DNA from: Methylobacterium bullatum
Lineage (GTDB): Bacteria; Pseudomonadota; Alphaproteobacteria; Rhizobiales; Beijerinckiaceae
Length of the DNA stretch: 64,000 bases
Assembly: GCA_902712845.1 (NCBI GenBank)
Contig: LR743504.1
Span: 594,001-658,000 of the forward strand
Reading direction: 5' to 3'
Shown: positions 1 through 8,093 of the stretch, in pieces
Numbering within the stretch: position 1 is the stretch's first letter
Layout: each line of letters opens with the position of its first letter
Made by a program: the position numbers and the translations under genes
Notes under the pieces: model-generated
Told to the model about the DNA's origin: nothing
The model's database searches: none
The model's input: only the letters and a program-made list of their open reading frames with translations

Positions 1-755
1 ATGTCGGTGGCGAACTTCACGACCTTGATCGGAACACCATCCCGATCACGGATCGGATTGTAGGTTGCCTGGATCCACACTTCGCGACCGCCCTTGGCGA
101 TCCGCTTGAACTCCCCTGAGCTGAACTCGCCTTTGCCCAGGACGGACCAGAACTCACGATAGGCCTCACCTTCGCGCTCGGCCGGTTCCACGAACATACT
201 GTGATGACGTCCTTGGACCTCGTCGAGCGCGTAGCCCACGGCCGAAAGGAAGTTGGCGTTGGCATTCAGGATCGTGCCATCGAGCGCGAACTCGATGACG
301 GCCTGTGAGCGCTGCAGAGCTCCGAGCTGACCGTCATGGTCGATGTTGCGTAATACTTGCTGAGTGACATCGGTTGCGAACTTGACCACTCGGATCACAC
401 GTCCGGCTCGATCAAGGACGGGATTATATGTGGCCTGGATCCAGACCTCGCGTCCATTCTTTGCGAAACGCTTGAACTCGCGCGTCTGCGGCTCGCCGTG
501 GCGCAGCGCCTCCCAGAACGCTCGATAAGCCTCGCTGCCTTGCTCCGCGGCAGAGACGAATCGAACGTGGTTCTGCCCCTTCAGGTCGGAAAGGGTATAG
601 CCCATCAGGTCGAGAAAGAGAGTGTTGGCAGTGAGCACCGTGCCGTCAGGAGCAAACTCGATCCGGGCCGTTGACTTGTCGACCGCGGTCATAAGCGCAC
701 GCAGATCAGTATCAAAAAACGGCACGTAGCTATCCCCACGATGCGCTGGTCGCAT
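1..755 (-). CDS. PAS-domain sensory protein, probably methyl-accepting chemotaxis protein (N-terminal part)
   Basis: The 3' end runs off the window, leaving about 251 residues. Two consecutive PAS/PAC modules are visible: each has a turn like GYTLSDLKGQ or GYALDEVQGR, an FWEALRHGE/FWSVLGKGE stretch, then REVWIQATYNP and KFATD. This repeated 'W-IQATYNP...VVKFATD' pattern is typical of PAS-containing chemotaxis receptors of alphaproteobacteria, which go on to a methyl-accepting signalling domain. That domain is outside the window, so a histidine kinase or diguanylate cyclase output is still possible. The ATG at 755 is preceded by a good Shine-Dalgarno (GAGAAGGGGA); a nearby upstream ATG is in another frame and hits a stop. 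No transmembrane segment is seen before the first PAS, so the sensor part is probably cytoplasmic. Confidence 0.75.
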   Translation of the reverse strand, partial: MRPAHRGDSYVPFFDTDLRALMTAVDKSTARIEFAPDGTVLTANTLFLDLMGYTLSDLKGQNHVRFVSAAEQGSEAYRAFWEALRHGEPQTREFKRFAKNGREVWIQATYNPVLDRAGRVIRVVKFATDVTQQVLRNIDHDGQLGALQRSQAVIEFALDGTILNANANFLSAVGYALDEVQGRHHSMFVEPAEREGEAYREFWSVLGKGEFSSGEFKRIAKGGREVWIQATYNPIRDRDGVPIKVVKFATD

Positions 756-1166
756 TCCCCTTCTCGTTGGCAGCCATAAGTTAAGCAAAACTGAAACAAC
801 CTTAAAGCGAGTTGCAGTTTTTAATTATCGGAAACAGATATTTTATAAGAAATTTCACTCAGACCGACAATAATTAGCTCCAATAGGAATATATTAGACG
901 CTACTAATATTATTATGTTTCAAATGAAGCGCTATATCGTAAACGTATTATAATAACTCACTGTATTAATAAAGATGTATCTGCAATATTTAGAAGAAGG
1001 TATTTTGTTGTTATTTTGAGGTATATTTAAATAAAATCCCTTCCCGCATTGGAGTAGCGCGTTGATTTGACTTGGTCGAAGCATGGACCGGTTCATGGGG
1101 CTTCGGTGCGTCCTTTTGCTCCACCTCACTATATGCTGATAAGCCGACCCTTAATCACCGGAACGA
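756..1166. other. AT-rich intergenic stretch without a gene
   Basis: About 410 bp between the PAS sensor and a decayed hydrolase. From about 780 to 1060 the sequence is strikingly A/T-rich (runs such as TTTTTAATTATC and AATATATTAGACG) in an otherwise very GC-rich window. Short reading frames exist but have no convincing start, ribosome site or protein-like composition. It probably holds the promoter of the PAS gene; the AT-richness may also mark foreign DNA. Confidence 0.6.
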
Positions 1167-1431
1167 CTAGTACTCACGATCGTGCAAGGTCCGGCTATAG
1201 AGCGCGCGCATTTCGCCCCAGCCGCGCACGGGGGCGGAGTGATCGTAGACGTGAAAGTCCGGCATCATCCAACCATGCGCGGCCGGATAGATCTGCGTCG
1301 TCTACCGCACGTTGGCCTGCATTCGGGCTGTCTCCCATCACATGGCCATTGCGGGCAGGTAGCTGCCGGCGTTCTCGGCCGCTGCGATGTTGATCTCGGC
1401 CGTCAACTTCGACGCGAACGGGTAAGGGCCC
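1167..1431 (-). pseudogene. dienelactone hydrolase C-terminal remnant
   Basis: One minus-strand frame keeps a recognisable C-terminal third of a dienelactone hydrolase (alpha/beta hydrolase, DLH family): EINIAAAENAGSYLPAMAM, a stop at 1338-1340, WETARMQANVR, a second stop at 1302-1304, then TTQIYPAAHGWMMPDF and GWGEMRALYSRTL before the natural end. The catalytic-His context (AAHGW) and the family ending are kept, and all pieces are in the same frame, so the two stops are substitutions rather than one indel. The nucleophile half is missing upstream. I see no ribosome site. This looks like a genuine decayed gene rather than a sequencing artefact. Confidence 0.7.
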
Positions 1432-1670
1432 GTGGACGCGACCGTCCCCCCTCCCTGGAAGGGAGGCGCCCGCCAGTTGGGTGAATGCCCGAGCCCTCCG
1501 GGAAGCGAGACCATGCCGGAACGGACGACGGAAGTCCGAGATCGACCTCCCCATCTCGGGGCGGCAGGAATGGTAGCGGTTCGCGGTGATCGCCCGGCGG
1601 CAAGGCGACCCGCCCTCGTCACGAGGGGGGCGCTCGTTCCAGGCGGAGCGGCGTCGCGCCGGACCCGGTC

Positions 1671-2372
1671 TCACTCGTCGGTGGAGAACATCTCGTCGAA
1701 GGAATAGCCGGAGCCGCGTACGGTGCGGATCGGGTCGCTCTGGCGCGGGCGGTTGATGGCCTTGCGCAGGCGGCCCACATGGACGTCCACCGTGCGCTCG
1801 TCGATATAGACGTCGTGGCCCCAGACCCCGTCGAGGAGCTGCTCCCGCGAGAATACCCGGCCGGGGCTCTGCATCAGGAATTCGAGGAGCTTGAACTCGG
1901 TGGGGCCGAGATGGATCTCGCGGCCCTGGCGGCGGATGCGGTGGCTGACCCGGTCGAGCTCGATATTGCCGGCGATGAGCAGGTCCGCCACGTGGCTGGG
2001 CTTGGCCCGGCGCAGGAGCGCGCGGACCCGGGCGAGCAGTTCCGGCACCGAGAACGGCTTGACGATGTAATCGTCGGCGCCGGTGCCGAGGCCGCGGATG
2101 CGGTCGCCCTCCTCGCCGCGCGCCGTCAGCATGATGACCGGCAGCCGCTCGGTCTCGCGCCGGGCGCGGATGCGGCGGCACAGCTCGATGCCGGAGAGAC
2201 CGGGCATCATCCAGTCGAGGAGGACGAGGTCGGGAACCTGCTCTTGAAGGCGCAGATCGGCCTCGTCGCCGCGCGCGGCGGTATCGACGACGAAGCCCTC
2301 CGCTTCGAGGTTGTAGCGGAGGAGAAGGGTCAGGGCCTCCTCGTCCTCGACGATCAGGATGCGCGTACTCAT
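1671..2372 (-). CDS. phoB: phosphate regulon response regulator PhoB
   Basis: A 233-residue OmpR/PhoB-family response regulator. The receiver domain (about 1-120) has the acidic pair E9-D10, the phospho-acceptor Asp at about 53 in LVLLDWMMPG, and the TARGEEGD and KPFSVPEL switch regions. The C-terminal winged helix (about 135-230) shows GPTEFKLLEFL and RTVDVHVGRLRKA, the PhoB-type DNA-recognition helix. It binds Pho boxes and activates phosphate-starvation genes; matching boxes lie ahead of pstS at 7302-7330. It is the last gene of the pst-phoU block, 90 bp after phoU. The partner kinase PhoR is not in the window, so phosphorylation must come from a gene elsewhere. Confidence 0.95.
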   Translation of the reverse strand: MSTRILIVEDEEALTLLLRYNLEAEGFVVDTAARGDEADLRLQEQVPDLVLLDWMMPGLSGIELCRRIRARRETERLPVIMLTARGEEGDRIRGLGTGADDYIVKPFSVPELLARVRALLRRAKPSHVADLLIAGNIELDRVSHRIRRQGREIHLGPTEFKLLEFLMQSPGRVFSREQLLDGVWGHDVYIDERTVDVHVGRLRKAINRPRQSDPIRTVRGSGYSFDEMFSTDE

Positions 2373-2462
2373 GCGGGTGTTTTCAGGGTGAGGGCGGCCG
2401 TCCCGTCACGCACAGGACGGCCGCGCGACGATCGTGCCGGAACGGCCCGACCGGAGGAACGG

Positions 2463-3188
2463 TCAGGCGCTGGCAGGCAACGACACGGTGGCGTAGTTCG
2501 ATGCGTCGTTCTTCGGGCGATCCTGTTCGGCCAGTTCGTTCGTGCCGGTGACGAGGTAGTGGATCGTCTCGGCGATGTTGGTGGTGTGGTCGCCGATCCG
2601 CTCGATGTTCTTGGCACAGAACAGCAGGTGCGTGCAGAACGAGATGTTGCGCGGATCTTCCATCATGTAGGTCAGCAATTCGCGGAAGAGCGAGTTGTAG
2701 AGCGCGTCGATGGCATCGTCACGCTCCCAGACGTCGAGGGCGGCCTTCACGTCCTGGCTCGCATAGGCGTCGAGGACGTCCTTCAGCTGCTCCTGCACCA
2801 GATCGCCCATGTGCTGGACGGCGATGACGATCTTCTGCGGCTGGATCTGCTCGGCGATGGCCACCACGCGCTTGGCGACGTTCTTCGACAGGTCGCCGAT
2901 GCGCTCCAGATCGTTCGAGACCCGGATGGCCGAGACCGTCTCTCGCAGGTCGATGGCGAGCGGCTGACGCTTGGCGATGAGCAGGATCGCCCGCTCCTCG
3001 ATCTCGTGCTGGAGGGCGTCGAGGCGCTTGTCGGCGCCGATCACCGCCTGGGCCAGGGGCACGTCCCGGCGCACCAGGGCGTTGCCGGAATCGGTCATCA
3101 TCTTCTCGGCGATCCCGCCCATCTCGGAAATCGAGCGGCGCAGGTTTTCCAGTTCCGTATCGTAGGAACTGACGATGTGGTTGGGCAT
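2463..3188 (-). CDS. phoU: phosphate signalling complex protein PhoU
   Basis: 241 residues, all-helical, the usual PhoU length, with two PhoU repeats. Typical signatures are ELENLRRSISEMGG near the N-terminus, RVSNDLERIGDLSKNVAKR in repeat one and AKNIERIGDHTTNIAE in repeat two; the acidic E/DxxxD motifs of these helices bind metal clusters in known structures. PhoU sits between the Pst transporter and PhoR and keeps the Pho regulon off when phosphate is plentiful. ATG at 3188 follows a GAGGAG ribosome site. It lies 85 bp after pstB and 90 bp before phoB, as in many alphaproteobacteria. Confidence 0.95.
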   Translation of the reverse strand: MPNHIVSSYDTELENLRRSISEMGGIAEKMMTDSGNALVRRDVPLAQAVIGADKRLDALQHEIEERAILLIAKRQPLAIDLRETVSAIRVSNDLERIGDLSKNVAKRVVAIAEQIQPQKIVIAVQHMGDLVQEQLKDVLDAYASQDVKAALDVWERDDAIDALYNSLFRELLTYMMEDPRNISFCTHLLFCAKNIERIGDHTTNIAETIHYLVTGTNELAEQDRPKNDASNYATVSLPASA

Positions 3189-3273
3189 GCTCGCACTCCT
3201 CGACCGAGGCCGCCCCGGGCGGCCTGCATCGCGTAGATCGGGACCGGTGCCGCGGAGCGCGGCCCCGGCGGGC

Positions 3274-4092
3274 TCAGCCGAAGCGGCCGGTGATGTAGTC
3301 CTGGGTCTGGCGCTTCTCGGGGTTCATGAAGATCCGCGTGGTGGGGCCGAACTCCACCAGTTCGCCGAGATACATGAACGCCGTGAACTGCGAGATGCGT
3401 GCCGCCTGCTGCATGTTGTGCGTGACGATGACGATCGTGAACTCGGAGCGCAGCTGCTCGATCAGTTCCTCGATGCGGCCCGTGGAGATCGGGTCGAGGG
3501 CCGAGGTCGGCTCGTCGAACAGGATCACCTCGGGACGCTGGGCCACGGTGCGGGCGATGCAGAGGCGCTGCTGCTGGCCGCCGGAGAGGCCCATGCCGGA
3601 CTGCTTGAGCTTGTCCTTCACCTCGTCCCACAGGGCGGCCTTGCGCAGGGATTCCTCGACGCGGATGTCGAGATCGGCCTTGGGCAGCTTCTCGTAGAGG
3701 CGCAGGCCGAAGGCGACGTTGTCGTAGATCGACATCGGGAACGGCGTCGGCTTCTGGAACACCATGCCGATGCGCGAGCGCAGCTCGTTGAGATCGACCT
3801 TGGCGTCGAGGACGTTCTGGCCGTCGAGGAGGATCTGCCCCTCGGCGCGCTGCTCGGGGTAGAGGCTGTAGATCCGGTTGAAGGTGCGCAGGAGGGTCGA
3901 CTTCCCGCAGCCGGACGGGCCGATCAGCGCGGTGACCTGCCGGTCGTGGAAGTTGAGGTTGACCGACTTCAGGCCGTGGAAGGAGCCGTAATAGAAGTTC
4001 AGGTCCTTCACGGCGATGCGCACGGGGGCCTGCTCGTCGGCCTTGTGGCGGCCGGTCAGCTGAGCTTGCGTGATCGCGGGAGCGGCGTTCAT
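3274..4092 (-). CDS. pstB: phosphate ABC transporter ATP-binding protein PstB
   Basis: 272 residues. ATPase of the high-affinity phosphate importer, acting at the inner face of the membrane as a dimer with PstA/PstC. The Walker A is GPSGCGKST at about 58-66, the signature LSGGQQQR at about 169-176, Walker B VILFDEP just after, then the D-loop SALDP and the switch His in IVTHNMQQA. The [17 protein letters not shown] stretch is characteristic of PstB rather than other importers. It is 46 bp downstream of pstA in the same operon and should be induced by PhoB under phosphate limitation. Confidence 0.96.
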   Translation of the reverse strand: MNAAPAITQAQLTGRHKADEQAPVRIAVKDLNFYYGSFHGLKSVNLNFHDRQVTALIGPSGCGKSTLLRTFNRIYSLYPEQRAEGQILLDGQNVLDAKVDLNELRSRIGMVFQKPTPFPMSIYDNVAFGLRLYEKLPKADLDIRVEESLRKAALWDEVKDKLKQSGMGLSGGQQQRLCIARTVAQRPEVILFDEPTSALDPISTGRIEELIEQLRSEFTIVIVTHNMQQAARISQFTAFMYLGELVEFGPTTRIFMNPEKRQTQDYITGRFG

Positions 4093-4138
4093 CGGGTGCG
4101 TGTCCTTGTCGAGGGCTGGATGGGACGGGGGCGCGGGG

Positions 4139-5035
4139 TCAGCGCGCCCGCTCGCTCTTGATGACGAAGCGGGCCACGATCGAGAGGGCGAGGATCGTGG
4201 CGGTGATGAGGAGGGCGCCTGCCCAGGCGAGCTGCTGCCAGTTCGAGTAGGGCGAGAGGGCGAACTGGTAGATCATCACCGGAAGGTTCGGGATGCCGCC
4301 CATGAGGTTGGGCGAGAACCAGCTGTTGTTGTTGAGCGCGGTGAAGAGCAGCGGCGCGGTCTCGCCGGCGATGCGGGCGAGCGCCAGGATGATGCCGGTG
4401 ACGATACCGGCGCTGGCACCGCGCCAGGTGATGCTCTTGATGACGATGGAGGGCGGTGCGCCCAAAGCCGCGCCGGCCTCGCGCAGCGTCGAGGGCACGA
4501 GGCGGAGCATGTCCTCGGTGGTGCGCACGATCACCGGGGTGGCGATGATGGCCAGCGCCACGCCGCCGGCCCAGCCCGAATAGGTCCCCATCGGCCGCAC
4601 CATCAGGGTGTAGACGAACAGGCCGATGAGGATCGAGGGCGCCGAGAGCAGGATGTCGTTGAGGAAGCGGATCACGTCGGCGAGCTTCGAGTGGCGGCCG
4701 TACTCGGCGAGATAGGTGCCGGCCATGACGCCCACCGGCGTCGCGATGACGATGCCGATCAGGGTTAGGACCAGGCTGCCCAGGATGGCGTTGGCGATGC
4801 CGCCGCCTTCCGATCCGGGGCCGGGCGTCGGCTCGGTGAAGAGCAGCGGCGAGAAGCCCTTCACGCCCTCGACGATGAGCATGAGCAGGATCGAGCCCAG
4901 CACGACGATGCCGATGAGCGTCGCCACGGTGCTTCCGACGATGAGCAGCTTGTCCGCCACGCGGCGGCTCGACCGGACGCGGCTGGCCTTGAGCGGCGGC
5001 GCGTCGTTGGTGGTTAGGGTATTCACGGCGTCCAT
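4139..5035 (-). CDS. pstA: phosphate ABC transporter permease PstA
   Basis: 298 residues with about six membrane segments, beginning with a cytoplasmic tail and a first helix near 30-58. The permease coupling loop is seen in [23 protein letters not shown], and the periplasmic-side motif [14 protein letters not shown] and the [12 protein letters not shown] segment fit PstA. Together with PstC it forms the channel for phosphate delivered by PstS. The gene follows pstC by 19 bp and precedes pstB by 46 bp. Length and motif order are normal for the family. Confidence 0.94.
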   Translation of the reverse strand: MDAVNTLTTNDAPPLKASRVRSSRRVADKLLIVGSTVATLIGIVVLGSILLMLIVEGVKGFSPLLFTEPTPGPGSEGGGIANAILGSLVLTLIGIVIATPVGVMAGTYLAEYGRHSKLADVIRFLNDILLSAPSILIGLFVYTLMVRPMGTYSGWAGGVALAIIATPVIVRTTEDMLRLVPSTLREAGAALGAPPSIVIKSITWRGASAGIVTGIILALARIAGETAPLLFTALNNNSWFSPNLMGGIPNLPVMIYQFALSPYSNWQQLAWAGALLITATILALSIVARFVIKSERAR

Positions 5036-5054
5036 GGTTCGGGCTCCAGGGGGC

Positions 5055-6029
5055 TCAGGCGACCTTCACGCGCCGGACGAGCAGGCGTGCGACGATCAGG
5101 ACGACGAAGGTGATGACGAAGAGGATGCAGCCGAGCGCCATCAGCGAGTTGAGCTGTAGGCCGTCGGCCTCGTTGAACTCGTTGGCGATGCGCGAAGCGA
5201 TGGTGGAGCCGGGATCGAAGATCGAGCCGGACAGGCGGTTGGCGTTGCCGATGACGAAGGTCACCGCCATGGTCTCGCCGAGCGCGCGACCGAGGCCGAG
5301 CATCACTGCGCCGATGATCGACACCGAGGCCTGCGGCACCAGGACGTGGCGGACCACCTCCCAGGTGGTGCAGCCGATGCCGTAGGCGCTCTCGCGCAGC
5401 ACGGTGGGGATCTGGTCGAGCATGTCGCGGGTGATCGAGGCGACGAAAGGCACGATCATGATGGCGAGGATGATGCCCGCCGTGAGGATGCCGACGCCGG
5501 AGGGAACCCGCGCGTAGAACAGCGTGCCGACGATGGGCAGGCCCTCGACGAGGCTCGACACCGGCATCTGCACGTAATGGGCGAAGAGCGGGGCGAAGAT
5601 GAACAGGCCCCACATGCCGTAGATGATGCTCGGCACCGAGGCGAGAAGCTCGATCGTCATCGAGACGGGCTTCCTCGCCCAGCCGGGGCAGAGCTGGGTC
5701 AGGTAGACGGCGATGCCGATGGAGATCGGCACGCCGATGACGAGGGCGAGAAGGGCCGAGACCAGGGTGCCGACGATGGCCACGAGGGCGCCGTACTGCT
5801 CCTGGCCGATGTTCCAGGCACTGGAGGTGACGAAGCCGAAGCCGAACTCCCTGAAGGCCGGCCAGCCGCCATAGGCGATCGAGGCGAGGATGCCCGCGAG
5901 GAAGAGGAGGACCAGCAGCGCCGACGCGTAGGAGGCGGCGCGGAAGAGCTGGTCGCCGAGGCCGCCCGGCTTCTTGCGAGCGGGGGAGCCCGTGCGGGCC
6001 AGCGAAATCTGTTCAGTCAAGGCGGCCAT
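5055..6029 (-). CDS. pstC: phosphate ABC transporter permease PstC
   Basis: 324 residues. The first membrane helix is at about 33-55; five more follow. [13 protein letters not shown] and [24 protein letters not shown] are the conserved PstC features, the latter being the EAA-type loop that contacts Pst[17 protein letters not shown] in the fifth helix region is also diagnostic. It partners PstA. It lies 141 bp after pstS, separated by a strong stem-loop, and 19 bp before pstA, so differential expression of pstS versus the membrane genes is likely. Confidence 0.95.
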   Translation of the reverse strand: MAALTEQISLARTGSPARKKPGGLGDQLFRAASYASALLVLLFLAGILASIAYGGWPAFREFGFGFVTSSAWNIGQEQYGALVAIVGTLVSALLALVIGVPISIGIAVYLTQLCPGWARKPVSMTIELLASVPSIIYGMWGLFIFAPLFAHYVQMPVSSLVEGLPIVGTLFYARVPSGVGILTAGIILAIMIVPFVASITRDMLDQIPTVLRESAYGIGCTTWEVVRHVLVPQASVSIIGAVMLGLGRALGETMAVTFVIGNANRLSGSIFDPGSTIASRIANEFNEADGLQLNSLMALGCILFVITFVVLIVARLLVRRVKVA

Positions 6030-6112
6030 CCGACGTCTGCTTCTTCACCTTGAGGGCTCGTATAGTGCGAGGTAGCGAGTGGCGAGGTGGAACACCGCGT
6101 CCTCTCGTGGCG

Positions 6113-6138
6113 CAGGCCCGGCGTTTTTGCCGGGCCTG
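6113..6138 (-). terminator. stem-loop between pstS and pstC (attenuator or mRNA-processing site)
   Basis: A perfect 10-bp stem (CAGGCCCGGC / GCCGGGCCTG) with a 6-base loop lies just after the pstS stop. In the direction of transcription it is not followed by a T-run, so it is not a full terminator. Such hairpins commonly protect the abundant binding-protein message and reduce read-through to the permease genes. Confidence 0.6.
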
Positions 6139-6170
6139 TGCGGTTTTAGGAGTTCGGCTGGAAGGCTGCC

Positions 6171-7205
6171 TCAGAAGACGGGCTTGCCGTCCTTGCCCTT
6201 GATTTCCTTCCACTCGGTGTGGACGAGGGAGACGACGTTGTCGGGCAGGGGCACGTAGTCGAGGTCGGTGGCGAGCTTGTCGCCGTTCTTGTAGGCCCAG
6301 TCGAAGAACTTCAGCACGTCGGCGGACTTGGCCGGATCGGCCGGGTCCTTGTAGACGAGGATGAAGGTGGCGGCGGTGATCGGCCAGGCATCGTCACCGG
6401 CCTGGTTGACGAGGGAGATGCCGAAGCCCGGGGCGGCCTTCCAGTCGGCGGAGGCGGCGGCGGCCTGAAACGCCTTGTCGTCGGGAGCCGGGAACTTGCC
6501 GGCCTTGTTCTGGATCAGCGAGTAGCTAAGCTTGTTCTGCTTGGCGTAGGCCGATTCCACGTAGCCGATGGAGTTCGGCACTTGCTTGACGGTGGCGGTG
6601 ACGCCCTCGTTGCCCTTGCCGCCCTGGCCGGCGGGCCAGCTGACCGTGGTGGCCGCACCGAATTCCTTCTTCCAGCTCTCGGAGACCGCGCTGAGATAGG
6701 TGGTGAAGATGCTGGTCGTGCCGGACGCGTCCGAACGGTAGACCGGGGTGATCGGCGCGTCGGGGAGCTTCAGCCCCTGGTTCACCGCGGCGATCTTGGC
6801 ATCGCTCCACTTGGTGATCTTGTTGGCGTAGATGTCGGCGATGAGCTCACCGGTGAGCTTGAGCTTGCCCGGCTCGACACCGGCGATGTTCACCACGGTG
6901 ACGACGCCGCCCATGACGGTGGGGAACTGGACGAGGCCGTCCTTCTCCAGGGCCGGGCCCTTGAGCGGCGCGTCGGTGGCGCCGAAATCGACGGTCTTGG
7001 CCTGGATCTGCTTGATGCCGCCGCCCGAGCCGATGGACTGGTAGTTGAGGCCCGTGCCGGTCTCCTTGCGGTAGGCTTCGGCCCATTTCGAATAGACCGG
7101 GAAGGGGAAGGTCGCACCGGCACCGGTGATGTCGGCGGCCTGGGCGACGGCGCCGAACTGCGCGGTGGCGAGCCCGATGGCGAGGGCGAAATGGAAGGGT
7201 TTCAC
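6171..7205 (-). CDS. pstS: phosphate ABC transporter substrate-binding protein PstS
   Basis: About 344 residues from a GTG at 7205, chosen because it has a GGAGAG ribosome site and directly precedes a normal Sec signal peptide (KPFHFALAIGLATAQ...AQAA). The longer upstream extension has no signal-like sequence. The mature protein begins DITGAGATFPFPVYSKWAE, the PstS hallmark; phosphate-contacting loops are visible in QSIGSGGGIKQI, FGATDAPLKG and YRSDASGTTSIF. It binds periplasmic phosphate and passes it to PstC/PstA. It is the first gene of the operon and carries the PhoB sites in its leader. Confidence 0.94.
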   Translation of the reverse strand: MKPFHFALAIGLATAQFGAVAQAADITGAGATFPFPVYSKWAEAYRKETGTGLNYQSIGSGGGIKQIQAKTVDFGATDAPLKGPALEKDGLVQFPTVMGGVVTVVNIAGVEPGKLKLTGELIADIYANKITKWSDAKIAAVNQGLKLPDAPITPVYRSDASGTTSIFTTYLSAVSESWKKEFGAATTVSWPAGQGGKGNEGVTATVKQVPNSIGYVESAYAKQNKLSYSLIQNKAGKFPAPDDKAFQAAAASADWKAAPGFGISLVNQAGDDAWPITAATFILVYKDPADPAKSADVLKFFDWAYKNGDKLATDLDYVPLPDNVVSLVHTEWKEIKGKDGKPVF

Positions 7206-7301
7206 GGTGGCTCTCCGTAATCTGTCCAGGCGCTGTACGTGCCGCGCTGCAAGAGCAATCCTGCTGCAGCGCACCGTTACCCGCCCGATCATGCTGGCTC
7301 T

Positions 7302-7330
7302 ATGACGGAGCCATGACAGATCGATGACAG
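7302..7330 (-). promoter_or_regulatory. Pho box (three PhoB half-sites) upstream of pstS
   Basis: Read on the minus strand the site is CTGTCAT, 4 bp, CTGTCAT, 4 bp, CCGTCAT: three 7-bp direct repeats at an exact 11-bp period. Two adjacent repeats with this spacing are the known PhoB-binding unit. It ends 97 bp upstream of the pstS start codon, a suitable distance for activation of the pst-phoU-phoB operon and positive feedback on phoB. Confidence 0.85.
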
Positions 7331-7494
7331 GGGCCGTCCGTTGACCGCATCAGCGGTGTGGGACAGGGAGAAAGCGGGGTGTGGACCGATGCCCGGACGA
7401 GGCGGCACGGTTTGGCGGCCTCGCGCGTTATACGATTCGGCGATGTCGACGACGGAGCAGCCCGTCTCGCCAGCCGTCCTGGAAGGTCAGCGAC

Positions 7495-7746
7495 TTGGAG
7501 AACGAATCGAGCGTGACACCCACCGGGGGTGATGGCGATGCCGATTTCCTCGCCCTGCATGCGCGCAGGGAGGATCTGGAGCTCGACCTCTCCCGCGCCC
7601 AGCAGCGCCGGCAGTTCGGGACCGATCCGGACGAGGTCGCGAAAGCCGGCGAGGACGAGCGCGCCCTGCTGGCGGAGCTCGACGCGGTGATGACCCTGAT
7701 CCGCGGCGCCGAGTACCAGCGCATGCCGGGGGCTCGCCGCTGGTAG
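7495..7746 (+). CDS. small hypothetical protein, helical
   Basis: About 83 residues from a TTG at 7495 that has GGAAGG eight bases upstream; a GTG at 7525 is an alternative with a poorer site. The sequence (DFLALHARREDLELDLSRAQ..., ERALLAELDAVMTLI) is strongly helical and rich in Glu, Arg and Leu in a heptad-like pattern, suggesting a short coiled coil. No cysteine, signal peptide or known motif is present, and I do not recognise a family. It is transcribed away from pstS; the Pho boxes upstream of pstS could in principle also act on it. The frame bias looks coding, but start and reality are uncertain. Confidence 0.45.
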   Translation: MENESSVTPTGGDGDADFLALHARREDLELDLSRAQQRRQFGTDPDEVAKAGEDERALLAELDAVMTLIRGAEYQRMPGARRW

Positions 7747-7785
7747 CGGCGACGGGCCGGCCGGGGTGAAGGAACCGGGACCGCC

Positions 7786-7995
7786 TCAGCCCACGCGGCG
7801 GCGGTCGCGTTCCTTGTGCCGGAGGCGCAGCAGAAGGTCGATCTGGCCGTCCGGAATCGGCTGCGTGTCGAACGTGTCTTCGTAGATCGCCCGGAGAGTG
7901 CCGCCGAGATGGTGGCGGGTCGGACTCGTCAGAATCGGCAGCCCGTCCGACTCGTTCACAGGCCGGGGATCGGTCTCACCGTCTCCCAGATCCAT
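7786..7995 (-). CDS. NepR-like anti-sigma factor
   Basis: 69 residues from the ATG at 7995, which has CGGGAGA upstream. The C-terminal half, HHLGGTLRAIYEDTFDTQPIPDGQIDLLLRL, matches the NepR pattern (LG..LR.IYDD....PIPD....LL..L) of two short helices joined by a Pro-containing linker. NepR proteins hold the ECF sigma factor EcfG inactive until phosphorylated PhyR takes them away, controlling the alphaproteobacterial general stress response. No phyR, ecfG or PhyK-type kinase lies nearby, so this is an orphan copy, perhaps one of several paralogues. A CtrA-type site lies 74 bp upstream. Confidence 0.65.
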   Translation of the reverse strand: MDLGDGETDPRPVNESDGLPILTSPTRHHLGGTLRAIYEDTFDTQPIPDGQIDLLLRLRHKERDRRRVG

Positions 7996-8068
7996 CACGC
8001 GATCTCCCGATGTGCCGACGCGTTTCCATAAGATTCCCTGCGTCGTACCCCTACCATCGCGCAAGATG

Positions 8069-8084
8069 GTTAACCGAAGGTTAA
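8069..8084 (-). promoter_or_regulatory. CtrA-type binding site
   Basis: On the minus strand the sequence reads TTAA, seven bases (CCTTCGG), TTAAC, an exact match to the full CtrA consensus TTAA-N7-TTAAC. It lies in the short gap between the recN stop and the NepR-like gene, where it could control the latter. The core is also a palindrome (TTAACC GAA GGTTAA). Functional use is inferred. Confidence 0.5.
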
Positions 8085-8093
8085 GATCGCGCG

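Noticed and set aside
932-1129. 65-codon minus-strand frame in the AT-rich gap
   Set aside because: Low-complexity composition (Asn, Tyr, Ile rich from AT bias), no ribosome site, no family resemblance.
1195-2181. 328-codon minus-strand frame overlapping phoB
   Set aside because: Arg/Pro-rich out-of-frame shadow of phoB and of the decayed hydrolase; no protein features.
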